Source: JAAYJS01 sp964346185 (GTDB lineage: Bacteria > Bacillota > Clostridia > Eubacteriales > Eubacteriaceae). From it: a stretch of DNA of 64,000 nt. A program made the translations under genes and the position numbers. Below the pieces are notes generated by a model. It was not told the origin of the DNA. It did no database searches and saw nothing but the letters and a program-made list of their open reading frames with translations. The stretch covers positions 41,494 through 105,493 of the forward strand of contig CAYFTR010000003.1 of the NCBI GenBank assembly GCA_964346185.1, read 5' to 3'. Shown in pieces: positions 51,323-60,780 of this stretch (the stretch's first letter is position 1; each line of letters begins with the position of its first letter).

Positions 51323-52009
51323 ATGATGGAACGACTCAATCGTGTACTTATTGACAAAGCCCGTACTTATTGTCGATGTGACCTCGGCTTTGCGGATTTA
51401 ACCCGCTTGTCGGAGTCCGTTAACACTATGGGTATGCCGCGGGCCGTATCGGTAATGGTGCCTCTATCCAAAGGGGTGATGTCGCAAGTGGTAACGGCAC
51501 CGACCGTTACGTATTTTTCACACTATCGTTCCGTTAATCGAATGATCGATCTGATTCTGACGAGCTTATGCTTGGAGCTGGAAGGCAACGGCTATGCGAG
51601 CATACCCGTTGCAGCATCCCAAAGCGACCCCGAAGGGTATTACAGCGGTGTGTTCTCACACAAAATTGCCGCAGGGTTATCGGGGAAGGGCGGCATAGGA
51701 AAAAATGCCCTGTTTATCCATAAAGACTACGGCTCGATGGTGCGTTTGGGGACGGTGTTAACCGAAGCGCCTTTACAATGCGAAGAGACATTACCCGTTT
51801 CTCCTTGCGATACTTGCCAAATTTGCAAGCGGACATGCCCGGCAATGGCCATTGAAGGCCGTAACTGGACAGCTGAAAACCCCGAGTTGCCTTTAATCGA
51901 CGCAAAAGCTTGCAGCGACTATATGAAAGCCGCCTTTCACAATATCGGGCGGGGGGTGGTTTGCGGTTTATGCATAACCTGTTGTCCCCTAAACTTGGAG
52001 AAGAAATGA
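51323..52009 (+). CDS. QueG-related iron-sulfur protein
   Basis: A 228-residue protein related to the C-terminal part of epoxyqueuosine reductase (COG1600). It has GLSGKGGIGKNALFIHKDYGSMVRLGTVLTE, in the place of the QueG GWIGKNT-LI...GS-FLG motif, and two Fe-S motifs, PCDTCQICKRTCP and CGLCITCCP. It lacks the full length (about 300-380) of true QueG, so the substrate is probably different. Its stop overlaps the ATG of the next gene (ATGA). GGAGATGAA precedes the start. Confidence 0.8.
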   Translation: MMERLNRVLIDKARTYCRCDLGFADLTRLSESVNTMGMPRAVSVMVPLSKGVMSQVVTAPTVTYFSHYRSVNRMIDLILTSLCLELEGNGYASIPVAASQSDPEGYYSGVFSHKIAAGLSGKGGIGKNALFIHKDYGSMVRLGTVLTEAPLQCEETLPVSPCDTCQICKRTCPAMAIEGRNWTAENPELPLIDAKACSDYMKAAFHNIGRGVVCGLCITCCPLNLEKK

Positions 52010-53304
52010 AAATAATCGGAATAGAAAAAGCGTCCGTATTGGAAGAGATGGGTGTTCGTCCCGGAGATAAACTTTTAACCATTAACGGCAATCCAATAGA
52101 AGACATTTTGGATTATAAATTTTTTTCGGAAGAGCCGACCATGCTCGTTGAAATAGAAACAGCTCAAGGAGATGTTCTGGAGCTGGATATCGATATGGGG
52201 TCGGAGGAAGTGCTGGGAGCTCTTTTTGACGAAGTGAACCTGGATATTAAATCCTGTCGCAACCAATGTGTTTTTTGTTTTATCGATCAAATGCCCCGGG
52301 GGCTGAGACCTTCCCTTTATGTTAAAGACGACGACGAACGCATGTCTTTTTTAGTCGGCAACTATATTACATTGACCAATTTGTCCGAAGCGGATATCAA
52401 ACGTATTGTTCGCTACAGAATTATGCCGATGAACATATCTGTTCATACGACGGACGATACCCTTCGCAAAAAAATGCTCAACAATCGTTTTGCCGGCGAT
52501 GTTATGAACAAGTTGCGATATTTTGCCGATAACCACATTGCGATGAACGGACAAATTGTGTTATGCCCCGGATATAACGACGGTCAACATTTGGTAAAAA
52601 CTTTAAACGATTTGACAAGCCTGTATCCGGAAATGGTTTCCGTTTCCGTGGTGCCGGTGGGTCTTACCAAATATCGAAAAGGGTTGGCACCCTTAAAACC
52701 CCTTACCCGGGAAGATGCGAAAAAAGCCATAGCAGCCATTGAGGCGGTGCAGGTACGAATGCAGGCAAAGGGGTATAAACGCTTTGTATACCCGGCGGAC
52801 GAGTTGTTTTTACTGGCACAACAGCCCGTGCCGAGTGCCGATTATTATGACGGCTTTCCTCAAATCGAAAACGGCGTGGGCATGATTGCGGATTTTAAAG
52901 CCAATGTTCTGAGCACCTTGACACAATCGCCGCCGGAGGTATCGGAGCAAAAAATCGGTTTAATTACCGGAACCTTGGCGGCACCGCTGATAATGGCATG
53001 TGCCGAAGAGATCGAAGCACATATCAAGGGGTTATCGGTGAGAGTATTTGCCGTTCAAAACGAATTTTTCGGCAAGGATGTGACCGTATCGGGTTTAGTG
53101 ACGGGCGGGGATATTTGCAAACAAATCCCAGAGGACCACGGAATGGATCGCTTTATTTTGCCCGACAATCTTTTTAAAAGCGGCGAAAATTTATTATTGG
53201 ACGACACAACGGCACAGGATATACAGGCACATTTAGGTGTACCCGTGGAACGAGCGGCCTTTGACGGGCACGATTTGTGTCGCATTATCATAAAGGAGAA
53301 ATAA
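52006..53304 (+). CDS. PDZ and DUF512 Fe-S protein
   Basis: A 432-residue protein. It starts with a PDZ-like domain (VLEEMGVRPGDKLLTINGNPIEDILDYKF), then has SCRNQCVFCFIDQMPRGLRPSLYVKDDDERMSF, a CxxxCxFC cluster like radical SAM enzymes, followed by LVGNYITLTNL and a DUF512 domain with PSADYYDGFPQIENGVGM. The family (COG1625) is nearly universal in anaerobic Bacillota and lies beside der, as here, but its function is unknown. ATG 52006 overlaps the QueG-like stop; upstream frame is within that gene. Confidence 0.9.
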   Translation: MKIIGIEKASVLEEMGVRPGDKLLTINGNPIEDILDYKFFSEEPTMLVEIETAQGDVLELDIDMGSEEVLGALFDEVNLDIKSCRNQCVFCFIDQMPRGLRPSLYVKDDDERMSFLVGNYITLTNLSEADIKRIVRYRIMPMNISVHTTDDTLRKKMLNNRFAGDVMNKLRYFADNHIAMNGQIVLCPGYNDGQHLVKTLNDLTSLYPEMVSVSVVPVGLTKYRKGLAPLKPLTREDAKKAIAAIEAVQVRMQAKGYKRFVYPADELFLLAQQPVPSADYYDGFPQIENGVGMIADFKANVLSTLTQSPPEVSEQKIGLITGTLAAPLIMACAEEIEAHIKGLSVRVFAVQNEFFGKDVTVSGLVTGGDICKQIPEDHGMDRFILPDNLFKSGENLLLDDTTAQDIQAHLGVPVERAAFDGHDLCRIIIKEK

Positions 53305-53305
53305 A

Positions 53306-54628
53306 ATGGCAAAACCGATGGTAGCTGTAATCGGTCGGCCCAATGTAGGTAAATCGACCTTGTTTAATAAAATGGTAGGGGAACGCATTGCCATTGTGGA
53401 AGACACCCCGGGGGTTACCCGGGACAGAATAGTTGCGGAAGCGGAATGGACCGGTCATCATTTTTTGTTGATTGATACCGGGGGGATCGAACCCCATTCT
53501 CAAGATACCATTTTAAAGCAAATGCGCACACAGGCACAAATAGCGATGGAAATGGCCGATGTTATCTTGTTTTTGGTAGACGGGAGAGAAGGTTTGTTGG
53601 CGGCGGATTACGATGTCGCCGATATGTTGCGTAAGCATCGGGCACCGGTCGTGTTGGCGGTTAACAAGCTCGACCATATTCGCATGGAAGACGAAAAGTA
53701 CGAGTTTTATAACCTGGGGCTTGGAGAACCGATGGCTATATCCGCAGAGCAGGGTCTGGGCCTGGGCGATTTACTGGATGCGGTTGTAGACAACCTGGAC
53801 AAAGTAACGGTGCAGACTTCGGAAGAAGAAAATAACACCAAGGTGGCCGTTATCGGAAAGCCCAATGTGGGTAAATCGACCTTGGTGAACCGACTCCTCG
53901 GAGAGGAACGCCTGATTGTCAGCGACATACCGGGAACTACCCGCGATGCGGTGGATACCGATGTGGTCTACAACGAGGAGGAGTACGTTTTTATCGATAC
54001 GGCGGGTCTCAGAAGAAAAAGCAAAATTGATGAAAATATCGAACGCTATTCCATTGTGCGGGCCATTGCCTCGGTAGAAAAAGCCGATGTGGTGGTGTTG
54101 TTGATCGACGCAACCCAAGGGGTCACGGAGCAGGACGCAAAAATAGCGGGCATTGCCCACAATCGTAATAAACCTTTGGTTATTGTCGTCAATAAATGGG
54201 ACGCGGTGGAAAAGGACAACCACACCGTTAAAGAGATGACCAGGGAAATTCGAAACAATATTTCCTTTATCGACTACGCACCGATTATTTTTCTGTCGGC
54301 CTTAACGGGCAAGCGGGTGTTTAAACTTTTTGATGAAATAAAGTTTGTAAAAGCACAGAGCGAAAAGCGGATTACCACCGGGGTTTTAAACGAAGCCCTG
54401 GCGGAATTTGTGATGATGAAACAACCGCCCTTAAAGAGCGGTCGTCGGTTAAAGATATATTATATTTCCCAAGTGAGTATCAAACCGCCGACTTTTGTGG
54501 TGTTTGTCAATGATGCCAAGCTCATGCATTTTTCCTATCAGCGGTATTTACAAAACAGTATCAACACCACCTTTGATTTTTACGGTACGCCCATTCGTCT
54601 ATTAGTGAGAAACAGAAAAGAAGACTGA
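53306..54628 (+). CDS. der: GTPase Der (EngA)
   Basis: A 440-residue double GTPase needed for 50S ribosome assembly. Two G domains: GRPNVGKST near residue 10 with DTPGVTRD and NKLD, and GKPNVGKST near 184 with DIPGTTRD, DTAGLRRKSK and NKWD. The C-terminal KH-like domain ends LLVRNRKED. RBS AAAGGAG lies at the end of the DUF512 gene. Confidence 0.97.
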   Translation: MAKPMVAVIGRPNVGKSTLFNKMVGERIAIVEDTPGVTRDRIVAEAEWTGHHFLLIDTGGIEPHSQDTILKQMRTQAQIAMEMADVILFLVDGREGLLAADYDVADMLRKHRAPVVLAVNKLDHIRMEDEKYEFYNLGLGEPMAISAEQGLGLGDLLDAVVDNLDKVTVQTSEEENNTKVAVIGKPNVGKSTLVNRLLGEERLIVSDIPGTTRDAVDTDVVYNEEEYVFIDTAGLRRKSKIDENIERYSIVRAIASVEKADVVVLLIDATQGVTEQDAKIAGIAHNRNKPLVIVVNKWDAVEKDNHTVKEMTREIRNNISFIDYAPIIFLSALTGKRVFKLFDEIKFVKAQSEKRITTGVLNEALAEFVMMKQPPLKSGRRLKIYYISQVSIKPPTFVVFVNDAKLMHFSYQRYLQNSINTTFDFYGTPIRLLVRNRKED

Positions 54629-54642
54629 TCGATCCATCATAA

Positions 54643-54690
54643 AACCTCGCAAGTGTCCGACGCTCCGTCGATACTTGCGAGGTTGTTGTT
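54643..54690. terminator. Bidirectional terminator between der and pyrE
   Basis: AACCTCGCAAGT (54643-54654) and ACTTGCGAGGTT (54673-54684) are perfect arms; an inner stem (CGACG/CGTCG) fills the loop. It separates two convergent genes. Confidence 0.85.
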
Positions 54691-55362
54691 TTAAATACCG
54701 TAGGTGTTTAAATAGTTTTCCATTTTTGTTTTCATGGTATCGTCGATAATAATTTTTCCCGACAATTCTCTTTGATACAGGTGAGCGATAATTTCTTTAA
54801 CCGTTACAATGGCGTGGGTCTGAATACCGAAGTCCGCTTTAATTTCGTCAATGGCGGTTTTATCCCCCTGTCCCTTTTCCATACGGTCGACGGATATCAC
54901 TAAAGAGGAGACATCCACATCGGCATAGCTTTTAAGTAAGGGGACACTTTCCCGAACCGAGGTGCCTGCGGTAATGACATCCTCGACGATTAAAACCTTA
55001 TCGCCGTCGGAGGGTTTATAGCCGATTAAAGAGCCGCCCTCGCCGTGATCTTTAACTTCCTTTCTGTTAAAAGCATAAGGAATATTTACACCGTGGTCGC
55101 GATATAAGGCGGTGGCGGTGGCAATAACCAGAGGAATGCCCTTATAAGCGGGGCCGTAAAGCATGTCCAATTGGCGGACATCCATGCGGTCCACCAGGCA
55201 AGCGGCGTAATATTGCCCCAATTTGGAAATATGTTCCGCCGTTTTGTAATTGCCGGTGTTTACAAAATAAGGGGTATTGCGTCCGCTTTTGGTCACAAAA
55301 TCTCCGAAGGTCAGCACGCCGGCAGACACCATAAAATCTATAAAATCTTCTTTATATCCCAT
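54691..55362 (-). CDS. pyrE: Orotate phosphoribosyltransferase
   Basis: A 223-residue type I phosphoribosyltransferase making OMP from orotate and PRPP. The PRPP loop is DKVLIVEDVITAGTSVRES near residue 117, and GPAYKGIPLVIATA and FNRKEVKDHGEGG form the orotate/catalytic loops. It stands alone, without other pyr genes. On the minus strand, AAGGAAGGATTGCT precedes the ATG at 55362. Confidence 0.95.
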   Translation of the reverse strand: MGYKEDFIDFMVSAGVLTFGDFVTKSGRNTPYFVNTGNYKTAEHISKLGQYYAACLVDRMDVRQLDMLYGPAYKGIPLVIATATALYRDHGVNIPYAFNRKEVKDHGEGGSLIGYKPSDGDKVLIVEDVITAGTSVRESVPLLKSYADVDVSSLVISVDRMEKGQGDKTAIDEIKADFGIQTHAIVTVKEIIAHLYQRELSGKIIIDDTMKTKMENYLNTYGI

Positions 55363-55513
55363 AGCAATCCTTCCTTTTTTATTATTATTAATGTAGCACA
55401 GAACAGGTAAAAAGAAAAGTTGAACGGAAAAATGTTGGTTAAAAAACGCTGTGTCACAAGGCGATATAAAGAGAATGCCTGTAGGAGGCAGAGGGCGGTA
55501 AACATTAGGACAT

Positions 55514-55554
55514 ACGGCTTTATCTTGACAAGTTTAAGCCGTTTACAATATAAT
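55514..55554 (+). promoter_or_regulatory. Promoter of metNIQ with a dyad around -35
   Basis: TTGACA (55525-55530), 18 bases, TATAAT (55549-55554). ACGGCTT (55514-55520) and AAGCCGT (55536-55542) flank the -35 box symmetrically with a 15-base gap, so a repressor bound there would block polymerase. No S-box or T-box is present between the promoter and metN. Confidence 0.8.
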
Positions 55555-55635
55555 ACTTCAAACAGAGATACAAAACAGGACGCGATTAACGATGTCCTAA
55601 AACGTTTTTTTGTGTAGCAATCCGAAGGGAGCGGC

Positions 55636-56664
55636 ATGGAAACACAACCCGAATTTATAAATCAAAAACCTCTTATAGAAATTAAATCTTTATCTAAAGT
55701 TTTTAAAACAAAGGTCGGCGAAGTCGTCGCCTTGGACGATATTAACTTGACGGTCGATAAAGGCGATATTTACGGTATTATCGGCATGAGCGGTGCCGGT
55801 AAAAGTACCTTGGTTCGTTGTATGAACCTGTTGGAGAAGCCAACCGCCGGCGATGTGTACATCGAAGGCAAAAACATTGCCGCCATCAGCGAAAAAGAGT
55901 TGCGACAAGTACGTCACGCCATGGGCATGATTTTCCAGCAGTTTAATCTTTTAGAGCAACGAACGGCCGCTCAAAACGTTGCCTTTGCTATGGAGATTGC
56001 CGGTGTTGCAAAAGAAAAAATAGATAAGCGGGTAGCGGAACTCCTCGACATTGTGGAGATTGCCGACAGAGCCCATTCCTATCCCTCGCAATTATCCGGT
56101 GGACAAAAACAAAGGGTGGCCATCGCCAGAGCCTTGGCAAACAACCCGAAGGTTCTTTTGTGCGACGAGGCCACATCCGCCCTGGATCCTAAAACCACCC
56201 GTTCCATTTTAAGTTTGCTCAAGCATATCAACAGTACCATGGGTATCACCATTATTATCATTACCCACGAAATGAGTGTTGTTCAGGAAATATGTAACCG
56301 CGTGGCCATTATCGACAACAGCCGTATTGTAGAGGAGGGGTCGGTAGAAAGTATTTTTACCAATCCTAAAACGGCGGTTGCCCGTAAAATGATTTTTCCG
56401 GATACCGTGGGTGACCAAATCGGTGAGCGTTTAATTCGCATTGTGTTTGACGGATCCTCCTCTTATAATCCCGTTATCGCCAATATGATATTAAACTGCA
56501 ATGCACAGGTAAATATTATGTACGCCGATATGAAAAACATCGACGGCATTGCCCGGGGGCAAATGGTGGTACAACTGCCCGAAGATAAAGAAAAATCCAA
56601 AAAAGTTATTGCGTATTTAAAAGCTCATCATTTGGTGGTCGAGGAGGTGGACGAAATTGTTTGA
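55636..56664 (+). CDS. metN: Methionine ABC transporter ATP-binding protein MetN
   Basis: A 342-residue ATPase: Walker A GMSGAGKSTLVR near residue 50, Q-loop FQQFNLL, signature LSGGQKQRVAIARAL near 153, Walker B VLLCDEATSALDP. The last 80 residues form the NIL domain (GERLIRIVFDGSS...), which senses cytoplasmic methionine in MetN. It powers methionine import through MetI. GAAGGGAGCGGC precedes ATG 55636. Confidence 0.95.
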   Translation: METQPEFINQKPLIEIKSLSKVFKTKVGEVVALDDINLTVDKGDIYGIIGMSGAGKSTLVRCMNLLEKPTAGDVYIEGKNIAAISEKELRQVRHAMGMIFQQFNLLEQRTAAQNVAFAMEIAGVAKEKIDKRVAELLDIVEIADRAHSYPSQLSGGQKQRVAIARALANNPKVLLCDEATSALDPKTTRSILSLLKHINSTMGITIIIITHEMSVVQEICNRVAIIDNSRIVEEGSVESIFTNPKTAVARKMIFPDTVGDQIGERLIRIVFDGSSSYNPVIANMILNCNAQVNIMYADMKNIDGIARGQMVVQLPEDKEKSKKVIAYLKAHHLVVEEVDEIV

Positions 56665-57316
56665 TACAGCAACCTGGCTGATGATCGGTATGGGGATTTT
56701 AGAGACCCTGTACATGATTTTCGTATCGACGTTTATCTCTTACCTGATCGGCTTGCCCATGGGCATTGTGTTGGTGGCTTGCGATCACGAAGGGATTAAA
56801 CCGATGCCAATTTTACATAAAATTATCGATGTCTATGTCAATATCACCCGATCCATCCCTTTTATCGTACTTTTGGTAGCGGTCATGCCCGTGACACGAT
56901 TGGTTGCAGGGACAACGGTAGGCACCAACGCAGCCATTGTGCCTTTGGTCATCGGGGCGGCACCCTTTGTGGCACGTATGATCGAATCCTCCTTAAGAGA
57001 GGTCGGAAAAGGCGTTGTGGAGGCGTCGTTGGCGATGGGGGCAAGCCCCATACAAATTATTTTTAAGGTATTGTTGCCCGAGGCAAAACCGTCGCTTTTA
57101 ATGGGCGGTGCCATTTCCGTCGTTACGATTTTAAGTTACACCGCTATGGCAGGTTTTGTCGGCGGCGGCGGTTTGGGCGATATTGCTATTCGTTACGGCT
57201 ATCATCGTTTTCAAGGTGATATTATGCTTGTAACAGTTGTTATTTTAGTGATTATGGTTCAAATTTTTCAGGAAATCGGCATGGCGGTTGTCCGTAAAAC
57301 CGATAAACGAAAATAA
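56657..57316 (+). CDS. metI: Methionine ABC transporter permease MetI
   Basis: A 219-residue permease with about five membrane segments, the conserved NITRSIPFIVLLVAVMPVTRLVAGTTVG (in parts) and the EAA loop SLREVGKGVVEASLAMGAS. It starts with TTG 56657, nine bases after AGGAGG, and overlaps the end of metN. Confidence 0.95.
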   Translation: MFDTATWLMIGMGILETLYMIFVSTFISYLIGLPMGIVLVACDHEGIKPMPILHKIIDVYVNITRSIPFIVLLVAVMPVTRLVAGTTVGTNAAIVPLVIGAAPFVARMIESSLREVGKGVVEASLAMGASPIQIIFKVLLPEAKPSLLMGGAISVVTILSYTAMAGFVGGGGLGDIAIRYGYHRFQGDIMLVTVVILVIMVQIFQEIGMAVVRKTDKRK

Positions 57317-57370
57317 GGTAAAAAAGAGTTCGCTTACAACGAACTTTAAAAATATTAAAGGAGAAATAAA

Positions 57371-58213
57371 ATGAAAAGAAGAACGATTGCAGGGTTACTG
57401 GCGGCATTGCTCTGCCTGACCGTCCTTGCCGGATGTGGTGGCGGTGCCGGTAACAATAAGGAAGATGCGGCACAAACGGGAGACGACAAAACCATTAAAG
57501 TCGGAGCGACGCCCACACCCCATGCGGAAATTTTAAGCGAAATTAAAGATGCTTTAAAAGAAGAGGGTTACACCCTGGAAATTGTAGAATTTACCGATTA
57601 CGTCTTGCCCAATAACGCGTTGGACAAAGGCGATATCGATGCAAACTTTTTCCAACACTTGCCTTACTTGGAAGACTTTAATGCAAAGAACAAAACGGAA
57701 CTGGTTTCCGCAGGGGCCATTCATTATGAACCTATGGGTCTCTTTGCGGGTAAAACCGCTTCCATCGACGCATTGGCTGACGGTGCCGAAATCGGCGTTC
57801 CCAACGACACCACCAACGAAGCCCGTGCTCTGTTGTTACTTCAGGAAAAAGGGTTGATTAAACTCAATGAAGATGCAGGTCTGGAGGCAACTCCGAAGGA
57901 TATCGTAGAAAACCCGAAAAATTTAGCTATTAAAGAATTGGAAGCGGCACAACTGGGTCGCTCCCTACAGGACATGGACATGGCGGTTATTAACGGTAAC
58001 TACGCTCTGGGTGCAGATTTAAAAATTTCCGACGCTTTGGCAATCGAAGAAAAAGAATCCTTGGCGGCTCAAACTTACGGTAACGTAATTGCGGTCCGAA
58101 AAGGCGAAGAAAACAGCGAAAAAATTCAGGCGCTTTTAAACGCTTTAAAAACCGATACGGTTAAAAAAGTTATCGAAGAAAAATACGAAGGTGCGGTTGT
58201 ACCGTTATTCTAG
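57371..58213 (+). CDS. metQ: Methionine-binding lipoprotein MetQ
   Basis: A 280-residue NlpA-family lipoprotein. The signal ends LTVLAGCGG. VGATPTPHAEILSEIKDAL, DYVLPNNALDKGDIDANFFQH and GVPNDTTNEARALLLLQE are hallmarks of MetQ. It delivers methionine to MetNI on the outer face of the membrane. AAAGGAGAAATAAA precedes ATG 57371. Confidence 0.94.
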   Translation: MKRRTIAGLLAALLCLTVLAGCGGGAGNNKEDAAQTGDDKTIKVGATPTPHAEILSEIKDALKEEGYTLEIVEFTDYVLPNNALDKGDIDANFFQHLPYLEDFNAKNKTELVSAGAIHYEPMGLFAGKTASIDALADGAEIGVPNDTTNEARALLLLQEKGLIKLNEDAGLEATPKDIVENPKNLAIKELEAAQLGRSLQDMDMAVINGNYALGADLKISDALAIEEKESLAAQTYGNVIAVRKGEENSEKIQALLNALKTDTVKKVIEEKYEGAVVPLF

Positions 58214-58219
58214 AAAAAT

Positions 58220-58263
58220 ACAAAAGGAGATTTGCTTTACAAAGGGTAAATCTCTTTTTTTAC
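58220..58263 (+). terminator. Terminator after metQ
   Basis: GGAGATTTGC pairs with GTAAATCTCT (one G-T pair) and TTTTTTTAC follows. aroE begins right after it. Confidence 0.75.
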
Positions 58264-58275
58264 AACAGGTGAGTG

Positions 58276-59118
58276 ATGACATTTCAAAAAAACATATCCG
58301 GGACGACGACATTGTACGCCTTAATCGGCAATCCGGTCGCCCACTCCGTATCTCCTGCGATGCACAACCGTGCCTTTGCCCATTACGGTATCGATGCCAG
58401 GTATCTGGCATTTAAAGTAACACCCGATCATTTGGAAGCCGCCTTTAGAGGAATGGTTGTCATGGGTGTTAAAGGATTTAATGTGACCATGCCCCATAAA
58501 AAAGAAATATGCAAATACCTGGACAGTTTGGCGGTAAATGCCACCTTAATCGGTGCGGTGAATACGGTTATCCTGTCGGAGGCGGGACACACCACGGGGC
58601 ACAACACCGATGCCGGCGGTTTTATTGCCATGTTGGCGGCCCACGGAGTTTCACTAAAAGGTAAAACCATGGTGCAAATAGGGGCCGGCGGTGCGGGTAG
58701 AGCCACAGCCATTCAGGCGGCCTTGGAAGGTTTGGACACATTGGTACTCATTAACAGAACCCTTGAAAAAGCTCGAGACTTAAAAAACTTAATTGAAACC
58801 CATACCGATACGACAGTCGATATATACACCCTCTCGGATAAAACATCTTTTATTCCGAAAATTGAAAATAGTGATATTTTGGTGAACACCTCCTCCGTCG
58901 GAATGGCACAAACGGAATCGGCGTTCACCTTTTTAGATGAACTAACCTTTCCGACTTACGTAGCGGATATTATTTACAATCCCGACGAAACCGAATTGCT
59001 TTTAAAGGCAAAAAAACAGGGAGCACATATTATAAAGGGATTGGAGATGCTCCATTGGCAGGGGGCACAGGCGTTTACCCTGTGGACGGGTAAACCCTAT
59101 CCCGAAGACACGCTATAG
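58276..59118 (+). CDS. aroE: Shikimate dehydrogenase
   Basis: A 280-residue enzyme reducing 3-dehydroshikimate with NADPH. IGNPVAHSVSPAMHN binds shikimate, FNVTMPHKKEI has the catalytic Lys, GAVNTV and HNTDAGGF follow, and the NADPH fold opens IGAGGAGRATAIQA with NRTLEKA. ATG 58276 is chosen; GTG 58273 directly before is in frame. It stands alone from other aro genes, upstream of a Phe T-box operon, so it may be linked to aromatic amino acid metabolism. Confidence 0.95.
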   Translation: MTFQKNISGTTTLYALIGNPVAHSVSPAMHNRAFAHYGIDARYLAFKVTPDHLEAAFRGMVVMGVKGFNVTMPHKKEICKYLDSLAVNATLIGAVNTVILSEAGHTTGHNTDAGGFIAMLAAHGVSLKGKTMVQIGAGGAGRATAIQAALEGLDTLVLINRTLEKARDLKNLIETHTDTTVDIYTLSDKTSFIPKIENSDILVNTSSVGMAQTESAFTFLDELTFPTYVADIIYNPDETELLLKAKKQGAHIIKGLEMLHWQGAQAFTLWTGKPYPEDTL

Positions 59119-59171
59119 TATTGCAGAAGTTAAAATCAGCATATAAATCCAAAGTTTAACATATTCTTCTC

Positions 59172-59200
59172 TTGACTTTATAAGATTTAAAACATATAAT
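59172..59200 (+). promoter_or_regulatory. Promoter of the Phe T-box operon
   Basis: TTGACT (59172-59177), 17 bases, TATAAT (59195-59200). Confidence 0.85.
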
Positions 59201-59209
59201 GTTCAAAAC

Positions 59210-59432
59210 AAATTAAAAGCGAAGATGGAAAGAGTAGTCGTGGAAACATTTCAGAGAGCCGGAGTAGCTGGAAACCGGTAATGGGAACACGGACAAAGTT
59301 CACTCCGGAGCTGTGTGCTGAACATTAAGTAGGCATTATCGGAAATTCATTCCGTTATCAAAGCAAGTGGATTAGCAATAATCAATAAAGGTGGTACCGC
59401 GATCACTCGTCCTTTTGGGCGAGTTTTTTTTA
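59210..59432 (+). promoter_or_regulatory. T-box leader, probable Phe specifier
   Basis: AGAGAGCC (59253-59260), then a stem I apex, and the specifier region AAG-TTC-ACTCCGGAG with TTC at 59299-59301, read by tRNA-Phe. The T-box sequence AAAGGTGGTACCGCG lies at about 59387-59401. The terminator is ACTCGTCC/GGGCGAGT with a TTTT loop and a T-run (59405-59431). Uncharged tRNA-Phe should switch on the ligase and ACT genes. The Phe reading depends on the usual position of the specifier before A-C-x-x-x-GGAG. Confidence 0.85.
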
Positions 59433-59473
59433 TTTTCATTTCATCCGGGAGTTTACACAGAAAGAGGTTGGAG

Positions 59474-60772
59474 ATGTATTGGAACAAACCCTACGAATGC
59501 ATGCCTAAAGAACAGTTAGAGCAACTACAATCAAAGAGACTGGTAAAATTGGTAGAAAGACTCTACCACAATGTACCTTTTTATAGAACAAAATTACAGG
59601 AAAAAGGCTTGGACCCCAATAGTGTGCGAGGTCTTGACGATTTAAAACGCCTGCCCTTTACACGAAAAAAAGATCTTAGAGACAATTATCCCTACGGTTT
59701 ATTTGCAGAACCCATTAATAATATTGTCAGAATACACGCATCTTCCGGGACGACGGGCAAACCCACCGTGGTGGGCTATACCAGAAACGATTTAAACAAC
59801 TGGTCGGAAATAACCGCACGCTGCCTTATGGCGGCGGGAGCCGGCAAAAACGCCGTCATTCAAAACGCCTATGGCTACGGTTTATTTACAGGTGGGCTCG
59901 GCATCCATGGCGGAGCCGAAAGACTGGGGGCGTCCATCATCCCTATATCCAGCGGCAACACTGAAAAACAATTAATGCTGATGAAAGACTTCCACACGAC
60001 GCACATTACCTGCACCCCTTCTTATGCACTGTACTTGGCGGAGTCGATGAAAACCTACGGTATCGCCATTTCGGATTTACAATTAAAAGCCGGTATTTTC
60101 GGTGCGGAACCCTGGTCGGAAAACATGCGGGAGGAAATCGAAAAGCGACTGAATATTAAGGCCTACGACATTTACGGCCTGTCCGAAATTTGCGGTCCGG
60201 GTGTCGGTGTCGAGTGTAGCGAACAAAACGGTATGCATCTGTGGGAAGACCATTTTTTAGCGGAAGTCATAGACCCCGTAACCGAAGAGCAACTGCCGCC
60301 CGGCACAATGGGAGAATTGGTAATTACCACCCTAACCAAAGAGGGCATTCCTCTTTTACGTTATCGCACCGGGGATCGCACCATGATCATCGATGAACCC
60401 TGCCCCTGCGGCAGAACCCACCGCAAAATTCAACGCCTTGTCGGAAGAACCGACGATATGATTATAGTACGCGGTGTAAATGTGTTTCCGACACAAATAG
60501 AATCCGTACTTTTAAGCATCGGGCATGTCACACCTAATTATCAATTAATTGTAAAACGAGAAGGCATTTTGGATAAATTGGAAGTACGGGTCGAGCTGAG
60601 CGAAGACGAAGCCATCGAAAGCCTGGAAGATTTAAACACCATCGAAAGAAAAATTATGCAAAAAATCCATGCGGTGTTGGGCATTCAGGTTAAATTAACG
60701 CTACTGGAGCCGGGTACTCTGGAACGTAGCGAGGGCAAGGCAAAGCGTTTAATCGATTTAAGAAATATATAG
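59474..60772 (+). CDS. paaK: Phenylacetate-CoA ligase-like (aryl-CoA ligase)
   Basis: A 432-residue AMP-forming acyl-CoA ligase of the PaaK type. The ATP loop is IHASSGTTGKPTVVGYT near residue 92, DIYGLSEICGPGVG near 234, RYRTGDRT near 298 and the C-terminal GRTDDMIIVRGVNVFPTQIE near 325. PaaK-like enzymes activate phenylacetate, indoleacetate or related acids. Control by a Phe T-box points to biosynthesis: phenylacetyl-CoA can be reductively carboxylated to phenylpyruvate and transaminated to phenylalanine. ATG 59474 is chosen after AGAGGTTGGAG; TTG 59468 is in frame. An ACT protein follows. Confidence 0.9.
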   Translation: MYWNKPYECMPKEQLEQLQSKRLVKLVERLYHNVPFYRTKLQEKGLDPNSVRGLDDLKRLPFTRKKDLRDNYPYGLFAEPINNIVRIHASSGTTGKPTVVGYTRNDLNNWSEITARCLMAAGAGKNAVIQNAYGYGLFTGGLGIHGGAERLGASIIPISSGNTEKQLMLMKDFHTTHITCTPSYALYLAESMKTYGIAISDLQLKAGIFGAEPWSENMREEIEKRLNIKAYDIYGLSEICGPGVGVECSEQNGMHLWEDHFLAEVIDPVTEEQLPPGTMGELVITTLTKEGIPLLRYRTGDRTMIIDEPCPCGRTHRKIQRLVGRTDDMIIVRGVNVFPTQIESVLLSIGHVTPNYQLIVKREGILDKLEVRVELSEDEAIESLEDLNTIERKIMQKIHAVLGIQVKLTLLEPGTLERSEGKAKRLIDLRNI

Positions 60773-60780
60773 GAGTCGCC

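Noticed and set aside
55400..55635. S-box or T-box leader for metNIQ
   Set aside because: The consensus promoter ends only about 80 bases before metN and no SAM or T-box consensus lies between.
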